DNA from: Rhodanobacter spathiphylli B39
Lineage (GTDB): Bacteria; Pseudomonadota; Gammaproteobacteria; Xanthomonadales; Rhodanobacteraceae
Direction of reading: 5' to 3'
DNA length: 45,152 nt
NCBI RefSeq assembly: GCF_000264295.1
Contig: NZ_AJXT01000009.1
Coordinates: forward strand, 1 to 45,152
The first letter of the stretch is position 1; each line of letters starts with the position of its first letter. This document shows positions 8,978 through 17,581 of this stretch, piece after piece. The position numbers and the translations under genes were made by a program. The notes beneath the pieces were generated by a model. It searched no databases and was not told the DNA's origin. It worked only from the letters and a program-made list of their open reading frames with translations.

Positions 8978-10042
8978 ATGAGCACGCATCGCACCCGCCG
9001 CTTCCGCAGCAATCTTCGCATCGAGCGTGACAACGCCGCGCTGTACACGCGGCTGGCCGAGCTGGCCGATGATGCGCGACTGGGCCAGGCCTATCGACGC
9101 ATCGCGGCGGGCGAGCAGGTCAATGCGCAGTTCTGGGAAGAGCGCCTGCGCGAACTGGGCGAGGTGGTGCCGCCGTCGCGGATCGGCTTGCGTGTGCGCA
9201 CGCTTGGCTGGTTCGCGCAGCGCTTCGGTACCGAGTTCGTGATGCCTACCGTGGTGCGGCTTGAACACGCCGATCATGCCGTCACGCCAGTCGACCGCAG
9301 TGGCCATCGCGACCACTTTCCGTTGTCGCAGCCGGCCGGTCCGCACGGGTTGCGCCATCGCGCCCAGAGCGGCAACACCTTGCGCGCCGCCGTGCTCGGT
9401 GCGAACGACGGGCTGGTTTCCAACGTCAGCCTGGTGATGGGCATGGCCGGCGCCGCCTCGGGTGATCGCGCCGTGCTGCTGGCCGGTCTGGCCGGGCTGG
9501 TCGCCGGGGCATGCTCGATGGCGCTGGGCGAGTGGCTGTCGGTCAACAGTTCGCGCGAGTTCTACCAGGCCCGGATCACCGAGCGCGCCGAGCGCCTGGC
9601 GGTGGCGCCGGAAGACGGCCTCGAACACATCGCCGGCATCTATCGCGACAAGGGGCTGGAGCCGGCGGCGGCCGAGCACCTGGCGGAGCATGTGGCCGAA
9701 ACGCCGCGCGCGGCGCTCGACATGCTGGTGCGCGAAGACCTGGGTGTCGATCCGGCCGAACTGGGCGGCTCGGCCTGGGGCGCGGCGATCTCCTCGTTCT
9801 GCCTGTTCGCCTGTGGCGCACTGTTTCCGGTCGCGCCATATTTCTTCCTCGGTGGCCACATGGCCATGCTGGCCAGCGCCTGCTCCACCGCCGCCGGGCT
9901 GGCCCTGATCGGCATCGGCACCTCGCTGTTCACCGGACGCAGCATGCTGTTTTCGATCACCCGCCAGTTCGGCATCACCGCCGCGGCCGCCGCGATCACC
10001 TACGGGGTAGGCCATCTGCTGGGCGTGGTGCTGACCGGCTGA
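8978..10042 (+). CDS. Ferritin-like/VIT1 fusion membrane protein (MbfA-type iron exporter)
   Basis: 354 residues. Residues about 10-70 form a ferritin/erythrin-like helical pair (NLRIERDNAALYTRLAE, then AAGEQVNAQFWEERLREL). Residues about 130-354 form a VIT1/CCC1 domain: RAAVLGANDGLVSNVSLVMG, the GEWLSVNS segment, a charged cytoplasmic helix (EFYQARITERAERL) and three more hydrophobic helices. This layout is that of membrane-bound ferritin A, which moves Fe(II) or Mn(II) out of the cytoplasm. In the family the second ferritin helix normally carries ExxH; here it reads E46-Q-V-N49, so a metal-ligand His appears replaced by Asn. E16 is kept. Start: ATG at 8978, 5 bases after the previous stop. 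Confidence 0.85.
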   Translation: MSTHRTRRFRSNLRIERDNAALYTRLAELADDARLGQAYRRIAAGEQVNAQFWEERLRELGEVVPPSRIGLRVRTLGWFAQRFGTEFVMPTVVRLEHADHAVTPVDRSGHRDHFPLSQPAGPHGLRHRAQSGNTLRAAVLGANDGLVSNVSLVMGMAGAASGDRAVLLAGLAGLVAGACSMALGEWLSVNSSREFYQARITERAERLAVAPEDGLEHIAGIYRDKGLEPAAAEHLAEHVAETPRAALDMLVREDLGVDPAELGGSAWGAAISSFCLFACGALFPVAPYFFLGGHMAMLASACSTAAGLALIGIGTSLFTGRSMLFSITRQFGITAAAAAITYGVGHLLGVVLTG

Positions 10043-10106
10043 GCAACCGGGCCGGGCGTGCTTGGTATGCTGCGGCTCTTGCCCTGCGTGACTATCGCGA
10101 GTGCCC

Positions 10107-11240
10107 ATGTCCGACGTCTTCGAGCTTGCCTGTGACCTGATCCGCCGCCGTTCGGTGACGCCCGATGACGCCGGTTGCCTGCCGCTGATCGGCGAGCGGC
10201 TGGCGCATGCCGGTTTCCGCGTCGAGTACCTGCGCTACGGCGAAGTCGACAACCTGTGGGCCAGCCATGGCGACGCCGGCCCGACGCTGGCGTTCCTCGG
10301 CCACACCGACGTGGTGCCCAGCGGGCCGGAAGCCTCCTGGCAAAGCCCGCCGTTCGAGCCGGCCGTCCGGAACGGACGTCTATACGGCCGAGGTGCGGCC
10401 GACATGAAGGGCTCGGCCGCCGCGATGGTGGTGGCGCTGGAGCTGTTCGTGGCGGCACATCCCGCACATCGCGGCCGGGTCGGCCTGCTGCTGACCAGCG
10501 ACGAGGAGGGCCCGACCAACCTCGACGGCGTGCGCCGCGTGGCCGAACACTTTCGCGAACGCGGCGAACGCATCGACTGGTGCGTGGTGGGCGAACCGTC
10601 CTCGAAGGAACGGCTGGGCGACCTGATTCGCGTGGGCCGCCGCGGATCGCTGTCCGGCACGCTGGTGGTGCGCGGGGTGCAGGGCCACGTGGCGTATCCG
10701 GAAAAGGCGCTGAATCCGATCCACGCATTTGCCCCCGCGCTGGCCGAACTGGCCGCCGAGCGCTGGGACGAAGGCAATGCGGACTTTCCGCCCACCTCGT
10801 TTCAGGTTTCCAACCTCAACGCGGGCACCGGCGCGAACAACGTGATACCGGGCGAACTCGCCGCGCTGATCAACTTCCGTTACTGCACTGCCAGCCGCGC
10901 GGAAGACCTGAGCGCGCGCACCGAGGCGATCCTGCATCGCCACGGACTCGACTTCGCACTGGACTGGAACCTCTCCGGCGAGCCCTTCCTCACGCCACCG
11001 GGCGGCGCCCTGCGCGACACCGTGGTGGCAGTCTGCCGCGACCTGTGCGGCATCGATCCCGAGCAAAGCACCGGCGGCGGCACCTCCGACGGTCGCTTCA
11101 TCGCCCCGATGGGGGCCGAAGTCGTCGAGCTCGGACCGGTCAACGCCACCATCCACAAGGTGGACGAGTGCGTGGACATCGCGGACCTGGATGCGCTGCC
11201 GGCGCTGTACCGGGCAGTGTGCGAACGCATGCTGGGATAG
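10107..11240 (+). CDS. dapE: Succinyl-diaminopimelate desuccinylase
   Basis: 377 residues (E. coli DapE has 375). It hydrolyses N-succinyl-LL-diaminopimelate in lysine and cell-wall precursor synthesis. The di-zinc M20 ligands are visible in order: FLGHTDVVP (His), [11 protein letters not shown] (bridging Asp), DEEGP (catalytic and ligand Glu pair), VGEPSS (Glu) and NATIHKVDE (His near the C-terminus). The ATG at 10107 is preferred to an in-frame GTG at 10101. A possible -10 (GGTATGCT) lies near 10063-10070 in the 64-bp gap after the iron transporter, so dapE may have its own promoter as well as read-through. Confidence 0.97.
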   Translation: MSDVFELACDLIRRRSVTPDDAGCLPLIGERLAHAGFRVEYLRYGEVDNLWASHGDAGPTLAFLGHTDVVPSGPEASWQSPPFEPAVRNGRLYGRGAADMKGSAAAMVVALELFVAAHPAHRGRVGLLLTSDEEGPTNLDGVRRVAEHFRERGERIDWCVVGEPSSKERLGDLIRVGRRGSLSGTLVVRGVQGHVAYPEKALNPIHAFAPALAELAAERWDEGNADFPPTSFQVSNLNAGTGANNVIPGELAALINFRYCTASRAEDLSARTEAILHRHGLDFALDWNLSGEPFLTPPGGALRDTVVAVCRDLCGIDPEQSTGGGTSDGRFIAPMGAEVVELGPVNATIHKVDECVDIADLDALPALYRAVCERMLG

Positions 11241-11313
11241 GCGCGGGGCGAACCTGTGGCATGGGGCGACGAGCCGGGCGCCGCTGCGAAATGTGAAGAA
11301 CCCATAGACACGG

Positions 11314-11379
11314 TGCCACGGGCATCGGCGGCATAATGTCGCCCGATGCCGGCATCCGGGGTGAGCCAGGTCGGTGGCA
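11314..11379 (+). promoter_or_regulatory. Structured leader upstream of the TonB receptor
   Basis: In the 187-bp gap after dapE, TGCCAC (11314-11319) and GTGGCA (11374-11379) can close a stem around a strong hairpin. The hairpin pairs 11321-11330 with 11340-11350 (ten pairs, one bulged C, loop GCATAATGT). About 48 bases separate this element from the receptor ATG. The loop also contains CATAAT (11332-11337), a plausible -10, so promoter and RNA-structure readings compete. It matches no riboswitch class I know. Confidence 0.35.
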
Positions 11380-11427
11380 GGGGGCTTTCATGTGCTGTTC
11401 GGATTGTGCTTGCGAAAGGATGGCGAC

Positions 11428-13362
11428 ATGAGCGTGGAGAAGCGCGCGTGCCGGCGCGGCGCGATTGCGCTGGGCCTGCTGGCGCTGTCGGTCGACGTGG
11501 CCAGCGCCGTGGCGGTGCCGCAGGATCTCAGTCACCTTTCGCTGGAGGACCTGGGCAAGGTGGTGGTTTCCTCGGTGGCGAAGACCCCCGAGCCGCTGGG
11601 CGATGCCGCGGCGGCGGTCTACGTGATCGGTCACGACGACATCCTGCGATCCGGCGCCACCAGCCTGCCGGACATCCTGCGGCTCGCGCCCAACCTGGCG
11701 GTCTTCCAGACCAGCCCGAGCAACTACGTGATCACCGCGCGGGGTTTCAGCGGCAACAACGCCGCGCAGAATTTTCCCAACAAGCTGCTGGTGCTGATCG
11801 ATGGCCGCAGCGTGTATTCACCGATCTTTTCCGGCATGTACTGGGATGACCAGTACGTGATGCCCGAAGACATCGAGCGCATCGAGGTCATCAGCGGTCC
11901 CGGCGGTGCGCTGTGGGGCGCCAACGCCGTCAACGGCGTGATCAACATCATCACCCGCAAGGCTGCCGATACCCGGGGCGGGGTGCTGCGCGTGGGCGTG
12001 GGCAACCGGCAGCGTGAGGCGTCCGTGCAATATGGCGGCGTGCTGGGACAACACGCGCATTACCGGGTCTACGCGCGGGACGTTCGCCGGGACTCGCTCG
12101 ACGACAGCACCGGGCACGACGCGCGCAACGGCTGGAGCAATCCGCAGGTCGGTTTCCGGCTGGACTGGGATGGCGGCGCGGCCGATGCCGCCATGCTGCA
12201 GGGCGACCTGCACGATGGCCGCGTGGAGCAGGCTGGCGCACCCGACTCGCGCAGCAGCGAAGGCGACCTGCTGGCACGCTGGCAGCACGCGATCAGCGAT
12301 ACCTCGAGCTTCCAGCTGCAGGCCTATTACGACCATGTGCATCGTCGCAACGATGCCAGTGGCGACGGCTTCGCGCTCGACACCTGGGACATCGAGCTGC
12401 AGCACAATTTCGCGCTGGGCGAGCACAACCAGGTCGTGTGGGGTGCCGGCAACCGGAACTACCGCTACGACATCAAGCCGCGGATCAGTCCGGCCAGTTC
12501 GCTGCTGTGGAACCCGGCGGTGAACACGCAGAACCTGGCGAACGCATTCGTGCAGGACCAGATCGGGCTGGGCCCGCGCGTGCAGCTGACTCTTGGCCTC
12601 AAGGCCGAGGACGATCCCTACTCGGGCCTGTCGCTGATGCCCAGCGGAAAGCTGTCATGGAAGCCCGGGGGGAACGTGCTGCTGTGGGCAGCCGCTTCGC
12701 GCGCGGTGCGCACGCCCACGCCATTCGACCAGGATGTCATCGAGAAACTCGGCTCGACCACCTTCCTGGTCGGCAATCCGGATTTCAGGCGCGAGCAGCT
12801 GACCGCCTATGAAGCCGGCTGGCGTGCACAGGTGGCCACGCGGGCGACCGTGTCGGTGTCGGTGTACTACAACGTCTACGACGACCTGCGGACCATCGAA
12901 TATTCGCCCACGCTGCTTCCACTGCTGTGGGGCAATGGCATGGAAGGCCATACCTTGGGGCTGGAAGCCTGGGGCAGCTACGCGGTCAGCGACTCCTGGC
13001 GCCTGGGCGCGGGCTTTGCCGCACAGCGGCAACGGTTGCGCTTCAAGCCGGGTGCGAGTGGCCTGCTGGGCTTGTCGCAGGCGGGCAATGATCCCGAGCG
13101 TCACGGTTTCATCCGCTCGGTGATGAACCTTTCCGAGCGCTGGACCCTGGTGGCCGAACTGCGCGGGGTCAGCGCCTTGCCGGACCCGAAGGTGCCCGGC
13201 TACGTGGAGCTCGACGCACGACTGGCCTGGCGGGTGAATGAGAAACTGGATCTCGCCCTGTCCGGCTCCAGCCTGCTGCACTCGTGGCATCAGGAATACG
13301 TGTTCCCGGACAGCGACCGCATCGGACGCAGCGTGTTGCTCGATGCCCGCCTGAAGTTCTGA
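11428..13362 (+). CDS. TonB-dependent outer-membrane receptor
   Basis: 644 residues. The signal peptide covers about residues 1-28 (basic MSVEKRACRRG start, hydrophobic core, ASA end). The plug domain follows, with IGHDDILRSGATSLPDILRL, VLIDGRSVY and the classic IERIEVISGPGGALWGANAV segment near residues 145-175. The rest is a 22-strand-type barrel with alternating aromatic residues, ending in Phe (DARLKF) as barrel proteins do. The substrate cannot be told. It is the first gene of a four-gene unit with a YfiR-like protein, a sensor kinase and a response regulator (gaps of 4, -4 and -1 bp), so it may feed a signal into that system. ATG at 11428 is preceded by an AAGGA site; the longer frame has no signal peptide. 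Confidence 0.92.
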   Translation: MSVEKRACRRGAIALGLLALSVDVASAVAVPQDLSHLSLEDLGKVVVSSVAKTPEPLGDAAAAVYVIGHDDILRSGATSLPDILRLAPNLAVFQTSPSNYVITARGFSGNNAAQNFPNKLLVLIDGRSVYSPIFSGMYWDDQYVMPEDIERIEVISGPGGALWGANAVNGVINIITRKAADTRGGVLRVGVGNRQREASVQYGGVLGQHAHYRVYARDVRRDSLDDSTGHDARNGWSNPQVGFRLDWDGGAADAAMLQGDLHDGRVEQAGAPDSRSSEGDLLARWQHAISDTSSFQLQAYYDHVHRRNDASGDGFALDTWDIELQHNFALGEHNQVVWGAGNRNYRYDIKPRISPASSLLWNPAVNTQNLANAFVQDQIGLGPRVQLTLGLKAEDDPYSGLSLMPSGKLSWKPGGNVLLWAAASRAVRTPTPFDQDVIEKLGSTTFLVGNPDFRREQLTAYEAGWRAQVATRATVSVSVYYNVYDDLRTIEYSPTLLPLLWGNGMEGHTLGLEAWGSYAVSDSWRLGAGFAAQRQRLRFKPGASGLLGLSQAGNDPERHGFIRSVMNLSERWTLVAELRGVSALPDPKVPGYVELDARLAWRVNEKLDLALSGSSLLHSWHQEYVFPDSDRIGRSVLLDARLKF

Positions 13363-13366
13363 GGAC

Positions 13367-14020
13367 ATGCCGATCCTGCCCCGCCGCGCCGCGTCCGGAC
13401 ATGCCCTGCGTGCCGTTGCCGCGTTGTGCGCGGGATCGCGCGTGGCGCGCGCCCGTGTCTGCGCCTGCCTGATCGCGCTGCTGGCGTACGCGATGGGCGC
13501 AGCGGCGGCGAACGCGGTGCAATTGCCACGACAGCCGTCGCCAGCGCCACCGGCGATCTCGCTGGAATACGCGGTCAAGGCGACGTATCTCTACAAGCTC
13601 GCGCCCTTCGTCAACTGGCCGCCCGGCGAGTTCGTCGGCCCGGACGCAGCGTTCAGGATCTGCGTGGTCGGCGACGATCCGTTCCACGGCTTTCTGGCCG
13701 ACGCGGTGGTCGGGCGCCGCTTCGGTACGCATGCCTTTGAAGTGCTTCGGCTGGACGCGCTGACGGCCGACGCTGGCTGCCAGATCGCCTTCATCGGCAA
13801 GCTGCCGGCGCAGACCACGCGGCAGGCGCTGGCGGCGGTGGAGGGCAGGCCGGTGCTGACCGTGGTCGACTCCGCCACGCCGGATGATCAGGGCATCGTG
13901 CAGTTCGTGATACGGCAGGGCCGGGTCGGCTTCGAGATCAATACCTCCGCCGCCGCGCGCAACCATCTCACCATCAGCTCGAAGCTGTTGAGCCTGGCGC
14001 TGAAGGTCAATTCGCGATGA
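13367..14020 (+). CDS. YfiR-like periplasmic protein
   Basis: 217 residues. A long basic N-terminus leads into a hydrophobic signal/anchor (about residues 31-49, ending ANA). The mature part has the YfiR (DUF4154) pattern: AVKATYLYKLAPFVNWP, then FRICVVGDDPF, CQIAFIG near the middle, and a final VGFEINTSAAARNHLTISSK segment that closes most YfiR proteins. In Pseudomonas YfiR is a periplasmic repressor of the CHASE8-domain cyclase YfiN. Here the partner encoded next, overlapping by ATGA, is a kinase with a similar sensor region. The start at 13367 follows GAGGA, 4 bases after the receptor stop. Confidence 0.88.
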   Translation: MPILPRRAASGHALRAVAALCAGSRVARARVCACLIALLAYAMGAAAANAVQLPRQPSPAPPAISLEYAVKATYLYKLAPFVNWPPGEFVGPDAAFRICVVGDDPFHGFLADAVVGRRFGTHAFEVLRLDALTADAGCQIAFIGKLPAQTTRQALAAVEGRPVLTVVDSATPDDQGIVQFVIRQGRVGFEINTSAAARNHLTISSKLLSLALKVNSR

Positions 14021-15462
14021 ATGCCCACGCGAACCTCCGGGCCTACAGGTTCCGCCCGGTAATGCTGCTGGTCGCGGCTGGCCTGCTGCTGATCGCCGGC
14101 GCACTCGCGGCCGCCTACCAATACCATTCGGCGCGGGTCGAGCGGCGACACCAACTGGTCACCCAGGCCAACATCCTGGCCGCCAGCGTGACTGCGGCAA
14201 TTGCGTTCGATGATCGCGCGGCCGCGCAGGAATACGTGAACGCCCTGATGCTCGACCCCCGGCTGGATGCAGCGGCGGTGTACAACGAGGCGCATCGCCA
14301 GGTGGCCGGTTTCCAGCGGGCGGGCAGCGAGCCGATCGCTGACAGCTTGGCCGCCGACGGCCGCGCGCCGCACCAGCGGCAACTGGTGGAAGTGCCAGCG
14401 CGCCAGGGCGCCACTACCGTCGGTCGGGTATACCTGCGTGCTGCAGACACGCCGCTGATGGTGCAACTGACTCGCTACAGCGGCGTGGCGCTGCTCACCA
14501 TCATGGCGGTGCTGATGCTTGCCGTGCTGGCGGTGGCCCAGGGCGTGCTGACCCGCGCCAACGATGCGCTGCATCGGCGTGCCACCGAACTGGCCGACGC
14601 CAACGAGCGGCTCAACATCGAGATGGCGCAGCGGGCACGGACCGAGGAGGCGCTGCGGCAGAGCCAGAAGATGGAAGCCATCGGCCAGCTCTCCGGCGGC
14701 ATCGCGCATGACTTCAACAATTTGCTGATGATCATCAAGAGCAGTCTCACCCTGCTGCAACAGAAGCTGCTGCAGGGCGATCCGTCGGCTGACGGCACAC
14801 CCGCCTCGCCGCCACGCGAACGCGGGTCCGATGATGGCCGCGAAGCGCGGGAACAGCGGATCAGGCACTACCTCGACGTGGCGCAGGACGGCATTGATCG
14901 GGCCGCCAGCCTGACCCAGCGCCTGCTCAGCTTCGCGCGGCAACAACCGCTGTCGCCGCGGTTGCTGCGGCTGGATGTGCTGGTTCGCGACATCCGCCCG
15001 CTGCTGGAGCATTCGGTGGGCAGCGGCGTGGAAATCGATTACCGGCTCGACTCGCATCGCCCTGTGTTGTGCGACGCGAACCAGATGGAGAACACGATAC
15101 TGAATCTTGTCGTCAACGCGCGCGATGCGATGCCGGACGGCGGGCGCATCGTCATCGGCGTGGATGATCTGCGCATCGATGCCGACCATCCCATGGAGGG
15201 CCTGCCGGACGGCGACTACGTGCATCTGCGAGTGGTCGACAACGGCATGGGCATGAGTGAGGAGGTTCGGCGCAAGGCGTTCGAGCCGTTCTTCACCACC
15301 AAACCGGTCGGCAAGGGCACCGGCCTGGGCCTCAGCACCATCTTCGGTTTCATCGTGCAGTCCCGTGGCCTGGCCAGCATCGACAGCGGGCCCGGCCGCG
15401 GCACCACCATCCACATCGTCCTGCCGCATGTTCCCGGCGAAGCGACTCCCGAGGTAGCGTAA
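14017..15462 (+). CDS. Sensor histidine kinase with CHASE8-like periplasmic domain
   Basis: 481 residues. TM1 (about residues 14-33), a periplasmic CHASE8-like region (about 36-148, with QANILAASVTAAIAFDDRAAA), TM2 (about 153-175), a HAMP/coiled linker, the HisKA motif MEAIGQLSGGIAHDFNNLL with phospho-acceptor His231, then the HATPase domain with LNLVVNARDAMPDGG (N box), VVDNGMGMSEEV (G1), FEPFFTTK (F box) and GKGTGLGLS (G2). All key residues are present, so it should be active. It overlaps the yfiR-like gene (ATGA) and the response regulator (TAATG). Inference: the YfiR-like protein restrains this kinase in the periplasm and the TonB receptor gates the input. A decayed relative of its ATPase domain lies at 26345-26560. 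Confidence 0.92.
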   Translation: MNAHANLRAYRFRPVMLLVAAGLLLIAGALAAAYQYHSARVERRHQLVTQANILAASVTAAIAFDDRAAAQEYVNALMLDPRLDAAAVYNEAHRQVAGFQRAGSEPIADSLAADGRAPHQRQLVEVPARQGATTVGRVYLRAADTPLMVQLTRYSGVALLTIMAVLMLAVLAVAQGVLTRANDALHRRATELADANERLNIEMAQRARTEEALRQSQKMEAIGQLSGGIAHDFNNLLMIIKSSLTLLQQKLLQGDPSADGTPASPPRERGSDDGREAREQRIRHYLDVAQDGIDRAASLTQRLLSFARQQPLSPRLLRLDVLVRDIRPLLEHSVGSGVEIDYRLDSHRPVLCDANQMENTILNLVVNARDAMPDGGRIVIGVDDLRIDADHPMEGLPDGDYVHLRVVDNGMGMSEEVRRKAFEPFFTTKPVGKGTGLGLSTIFGFIVQSRGLASIDSGPGRGTTIHIVLPHVPGEATPEVA

Positions 15463-15842
15463 TGTCATCCCCCGACTCTTCCACCCCATGCATCCTGCTT
15501 GTCGAAGACGAGACCTTCCTGCGCGAACTGGTGATGGAAAACCTGCAGGACGCGGGCTACAGCGTCGTCGAAGCCAGCGATGGCGACAGCGGGGTCGAGG
15601 CCCTGAAATCCGATCTGCGCATCGACGTACTGCTGAGCGACATCAAGCTGCCCGACATCGACGGCTATACGGTCGCCCGGATCGGCAAGACGCTGCGTCC
15701 GGAACTGAGGGTGATCCTGATGACCGGTTACGCGCCATCGCCGCTGCCGGAGGCGCTGCAGGCACTGGTTTACCGCGTGCTGCAGAAACCGTTCTCGCTG
15801 AACACCCTGCCCGAGACCGTGGCGGCCGCGCTGGAGCACTGA
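15462..15842 (+). CDS. Single-domain response regulator
   Basis: 126 residues, a bare CheY-like receiver. Acidic pocket Glu15-Asp16 (LLVEDE), phospho-acceptor Asp60 (LLSDIKLPD), Thr88 (ILMTGY) and Lys109 (LQKPF) are all in place. There is no DNA-binding or enzymatic output, so it must act through another protein. It is read from a start overlapping the kinase stop (TAATG) and ends 33 bp from the convergent tatA. Confidence 0.93.
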   Translation: MSSPDSSTPCILLVEDETFLRELVMENLQDAGYSVVEASDGDSGVEALKSDLRIDVLLSDIKLPDIDGYTVARIGKTLRPELRVILMTGYAPSPLPEALQALVYRVLQKPFSLNTLPETVAAALEH

Positions 15843-15875
15843 GCGGACCACCATCCGGCGAGGGAGAGCGGCGTG

Positions 15876-16079
15876 TCAGCGCGGCGGCTTGTCGTCGGTG
15901 TCCAGTTGCGCCGCCGACGGAGCAGCGCGCTCCGGTTTGACCTCACCGAGCCCCTTGCGGAAATCGGCGATGGCGCCGCCGAGGTCGCGGCCGACGTTGC
16001 GCAGCTTGCCAGTGCCGAAGATCAGCACTGCCAGCACGAGCAGCACGATCCAGTGCGAAAAGCTGTTCAGTCCGAGCAT
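15876..16079 (-). CDS. TatA/TatE-like twin-arginine translocase component
   Basis: 67 residues: a short N-terminal membrane helix ([18 protein letters not shown]), then the amphipathic helix [20 protein letters not shown] with the conserved FGxGKL hinge, and a charged tail. This is the standard TatA/E layout. It is the last gene of the nos operon, 14 bp after nosL. Dedicated tatE-like genes occur in several denitrifier nos clusters and probably help export folded, cofactor-bearing proteins such as NosZ; that role here is inference. An alternative start (ATG, 16097) would add six residues. Confidence 0.9.
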   Translation of the reverse strand: MLGLNSFSHWIVLLVLAVLIFGTGKLRNVGRDLGGAIADFRKGLGEVKPERAAPSAAQLDTDDKPPR

Positions 16080-16093
16080 GGTGCGGATTCCTG

Positions 16094-16735
16094 TCATGGA
16101 TGGGGGCGGGGATGCGCCGGCGAAGGCGCGGCTTGCGGATGGCTCGACAGGCCGAGCGACGGCGTGGGCGCGGCGAGGCATTGCAGCGTGCCGTGCGCGC
16201 CGATGGCCCGGGCGGGGCAGCGGTAGTCCAGCGTGGCCACCAGTGCGGGCGTGATCTCCGCGAAGCCGAGCACGGCGCCGCCATGTTCGTGCACGAAGGC
16301 TTCGGCGACGGTGCGGCTGGCGAACGGCGCCAGGGTCGGTCCCATCGAACCGGCCAGCGGCTGCCAGGCCACGTAGGAGGCGGTGCGGGCGTCGATGAAG
16401 CTGGCGGCGGCGTGGGCGGGTTGCTGCCAGTCGATGCGCGTGCTGTCCTGCACGAACAGTTCCTGCAGCGCGGACTGGTTTTCCGGTTGCAGCACGTAGG
16501 CGAAAAAGTCGCGGGTGGAATCGAACACCAGCGGCTTGGCGCGGCCGCTGATCCAGGCCTCGGCACGCGGGCCGGGCGAGCCGTCCAGATACATGCCGCA
16601 CACCGCGCAGGCGTCGTCCGGGTGGGTATCGACGGCGTGGTGTGCGGGTACGGGCTTGCCGCCGCAACCGGCGAGCAGGGCCAGCGTCAGCACGAAGGCG
16701 GCGCGGCGCAGGGTGGTGATCGGCGAGCAGGGCAT
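16094..16735 (-). CDS. nosL: NosL copper-binding lipoprotein
   Basis: 213 residues. Signal peptide with lipobox LLAGC (Cys24), so lipid-anchored in the periplasm. The [11 protein letters not shown] motif (Cys43, Cys46, Met48) is the Cu(I)-binding hallmark of Nos[15 protein letters not shown] and the [10 protein letters not shown] segment also fit the family. NosL delivers copper for CuZ assembly in NosZ together with NosDFY. The C-terminal ~35 residues are Pro/His/Ala-rich and look like a lineage-specific extension. It starts 12 bp after nosY. Confidence 0.93.
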   Translation of the reverse strand: MPCSPITTLRRAAFVLTLALLAGCGGKPVPAHHAVDTHPDDACAVCGMYLDGSPGPRAEAWISGRAKPLVFDSTRDFFAYVLQPENQSALQELFVQDSTRIDWQQPAHAAASFIDARTASYVAWQPLAGSMGPTLAPFASRTVAEAFVHEHGGAVLGFAEITPALVATLDYRCPARAIGAHGTLQCLAAPTPSLGLSSHPQAAPSPAHPRPHP

Positions 16736-16747
16736 GCGCGGAGTCCT

Positions 16748-17581
16748 TCAGATTTCCTTGCGCCGAAACGCGAGCAGCGCCCACGCGAACGGCGCCACCG
16801 CCCAGCCCAGCAACAGCGCGTAGAGCAGGGCGGGCGGATAGACGTGGTGGGCGGTCATGCCGGTCAGCAGGTCGTTGCCGGCGCCGTCGCCCAGCGCGGT
16901 GAGGTTGACCAGGCGGAACACGTCGACCGGGTTGAACAGCAGCAGGTACGGATACACCGCGCGCTCGAGCGGGTTGCCGCCGCTGACCACCAGCAGTGCC
17001 AGCAGCGCGAGATCGAACAGCACCACGCTGACCAGCCAGCCGACCAGCGCCAGTCCGGCGGCGCGGGACTTGTCGGCGGTCTGCACGCTGATCAGGCAGG
17101 CCAGTCCGACGAAGGAGGCGCCCAGCAGCGACGCGCTGAGGATGAAACGCGCGATCTGCAGCCACGCCTGCATCGTCTGCTCCGGCGGCTGCATCCACTG
17201 CATGATCGTCACCGCCAGGCCGAAGCCGGCCAGCGTGGCCGCGGCCAATGCGCCGCAATGGCCGAGGAACTTGCCGGCCACCAGCTGGCCGCGCGCCAGT
17301 GGGTAGCTGAGCATCAGCAGCAGGGTGCCGTCGTCGCGCTCGCCGACGATGCTGTCGTAGGCGATCAGCAGGCCGATCAGCGGGATCACGAACGCGCCCA
17401 GCGTGGTCAGGCTGGCCAGCGTGGCGTCAAACGAGGTGAAGCCGACCCGGCCGGCGGCGGCGCTGCCGAACCAGGCGATGCCCAGCGCCAGCAACGCGAA
17501 CAGGATGGTCAGCGCGATCGTCCAGCGGTTGCGGAAGTCGTCGCGGAATTCCTTGGCGGCGACGGTGAGGATCGGGTTCAT
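16748..17581 (-). CDS. nosY: NosY, ABC transporter membrane subunit for CuZ assembly
   Basis: 277 residues with about six membrane segments. The N-terminal coupling region [18 protein letters not shown] and the cytoplasmic loop [30 protein letters not shown] are characteristic of NosY/ABC-2-type permeases. NosY pairs with the NosF ATPase, and with periplasmic NosD forms the NosDFY complex needed to mature the copper-sulfide CuZ centre. The ATG overlaps the nosF stop (ATGA). The ending AFRRKEI is charged and cytoplasmic. Confidence 0.95.
   Translation of the reverse strand: MNPILTVAAKEFRDDFRNRWTIALTILFALLALGIAWFGSAAAGRVGFTSFDATLASLTTLGAFVIPLIGLLIAYDSIVGERDDGTLLLMLSYPLARGQLVAGKFLGHCGALAAATLAGFGLAVTIMQWMQPPEQTMQAWLQIARFILSASLLGASFVGLACLISVQTADKSRAAGLALVGWLVSVVLFDLALLALLVVSGGNPLERAVYPYLLLFNPVDVFRLVNLTALGDGAGNDLLTGMTAHHVYPPALLYALLLGWAVAPFAWALLAFRRKEI

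Noticed and set aside
11305..11337. TAGACA and CATAAT as a sigma-70 promoter for the TonB receptor
   Set aside because: The spacer is 21 bases, too long for a normal promoter.
11314..11379. Cobalamin riboswitch before the TonB receptor (GAGCCAGG resembles part of a B12 element)
   Set aside because: Far too short, and the conserved core and B12 box are missing.
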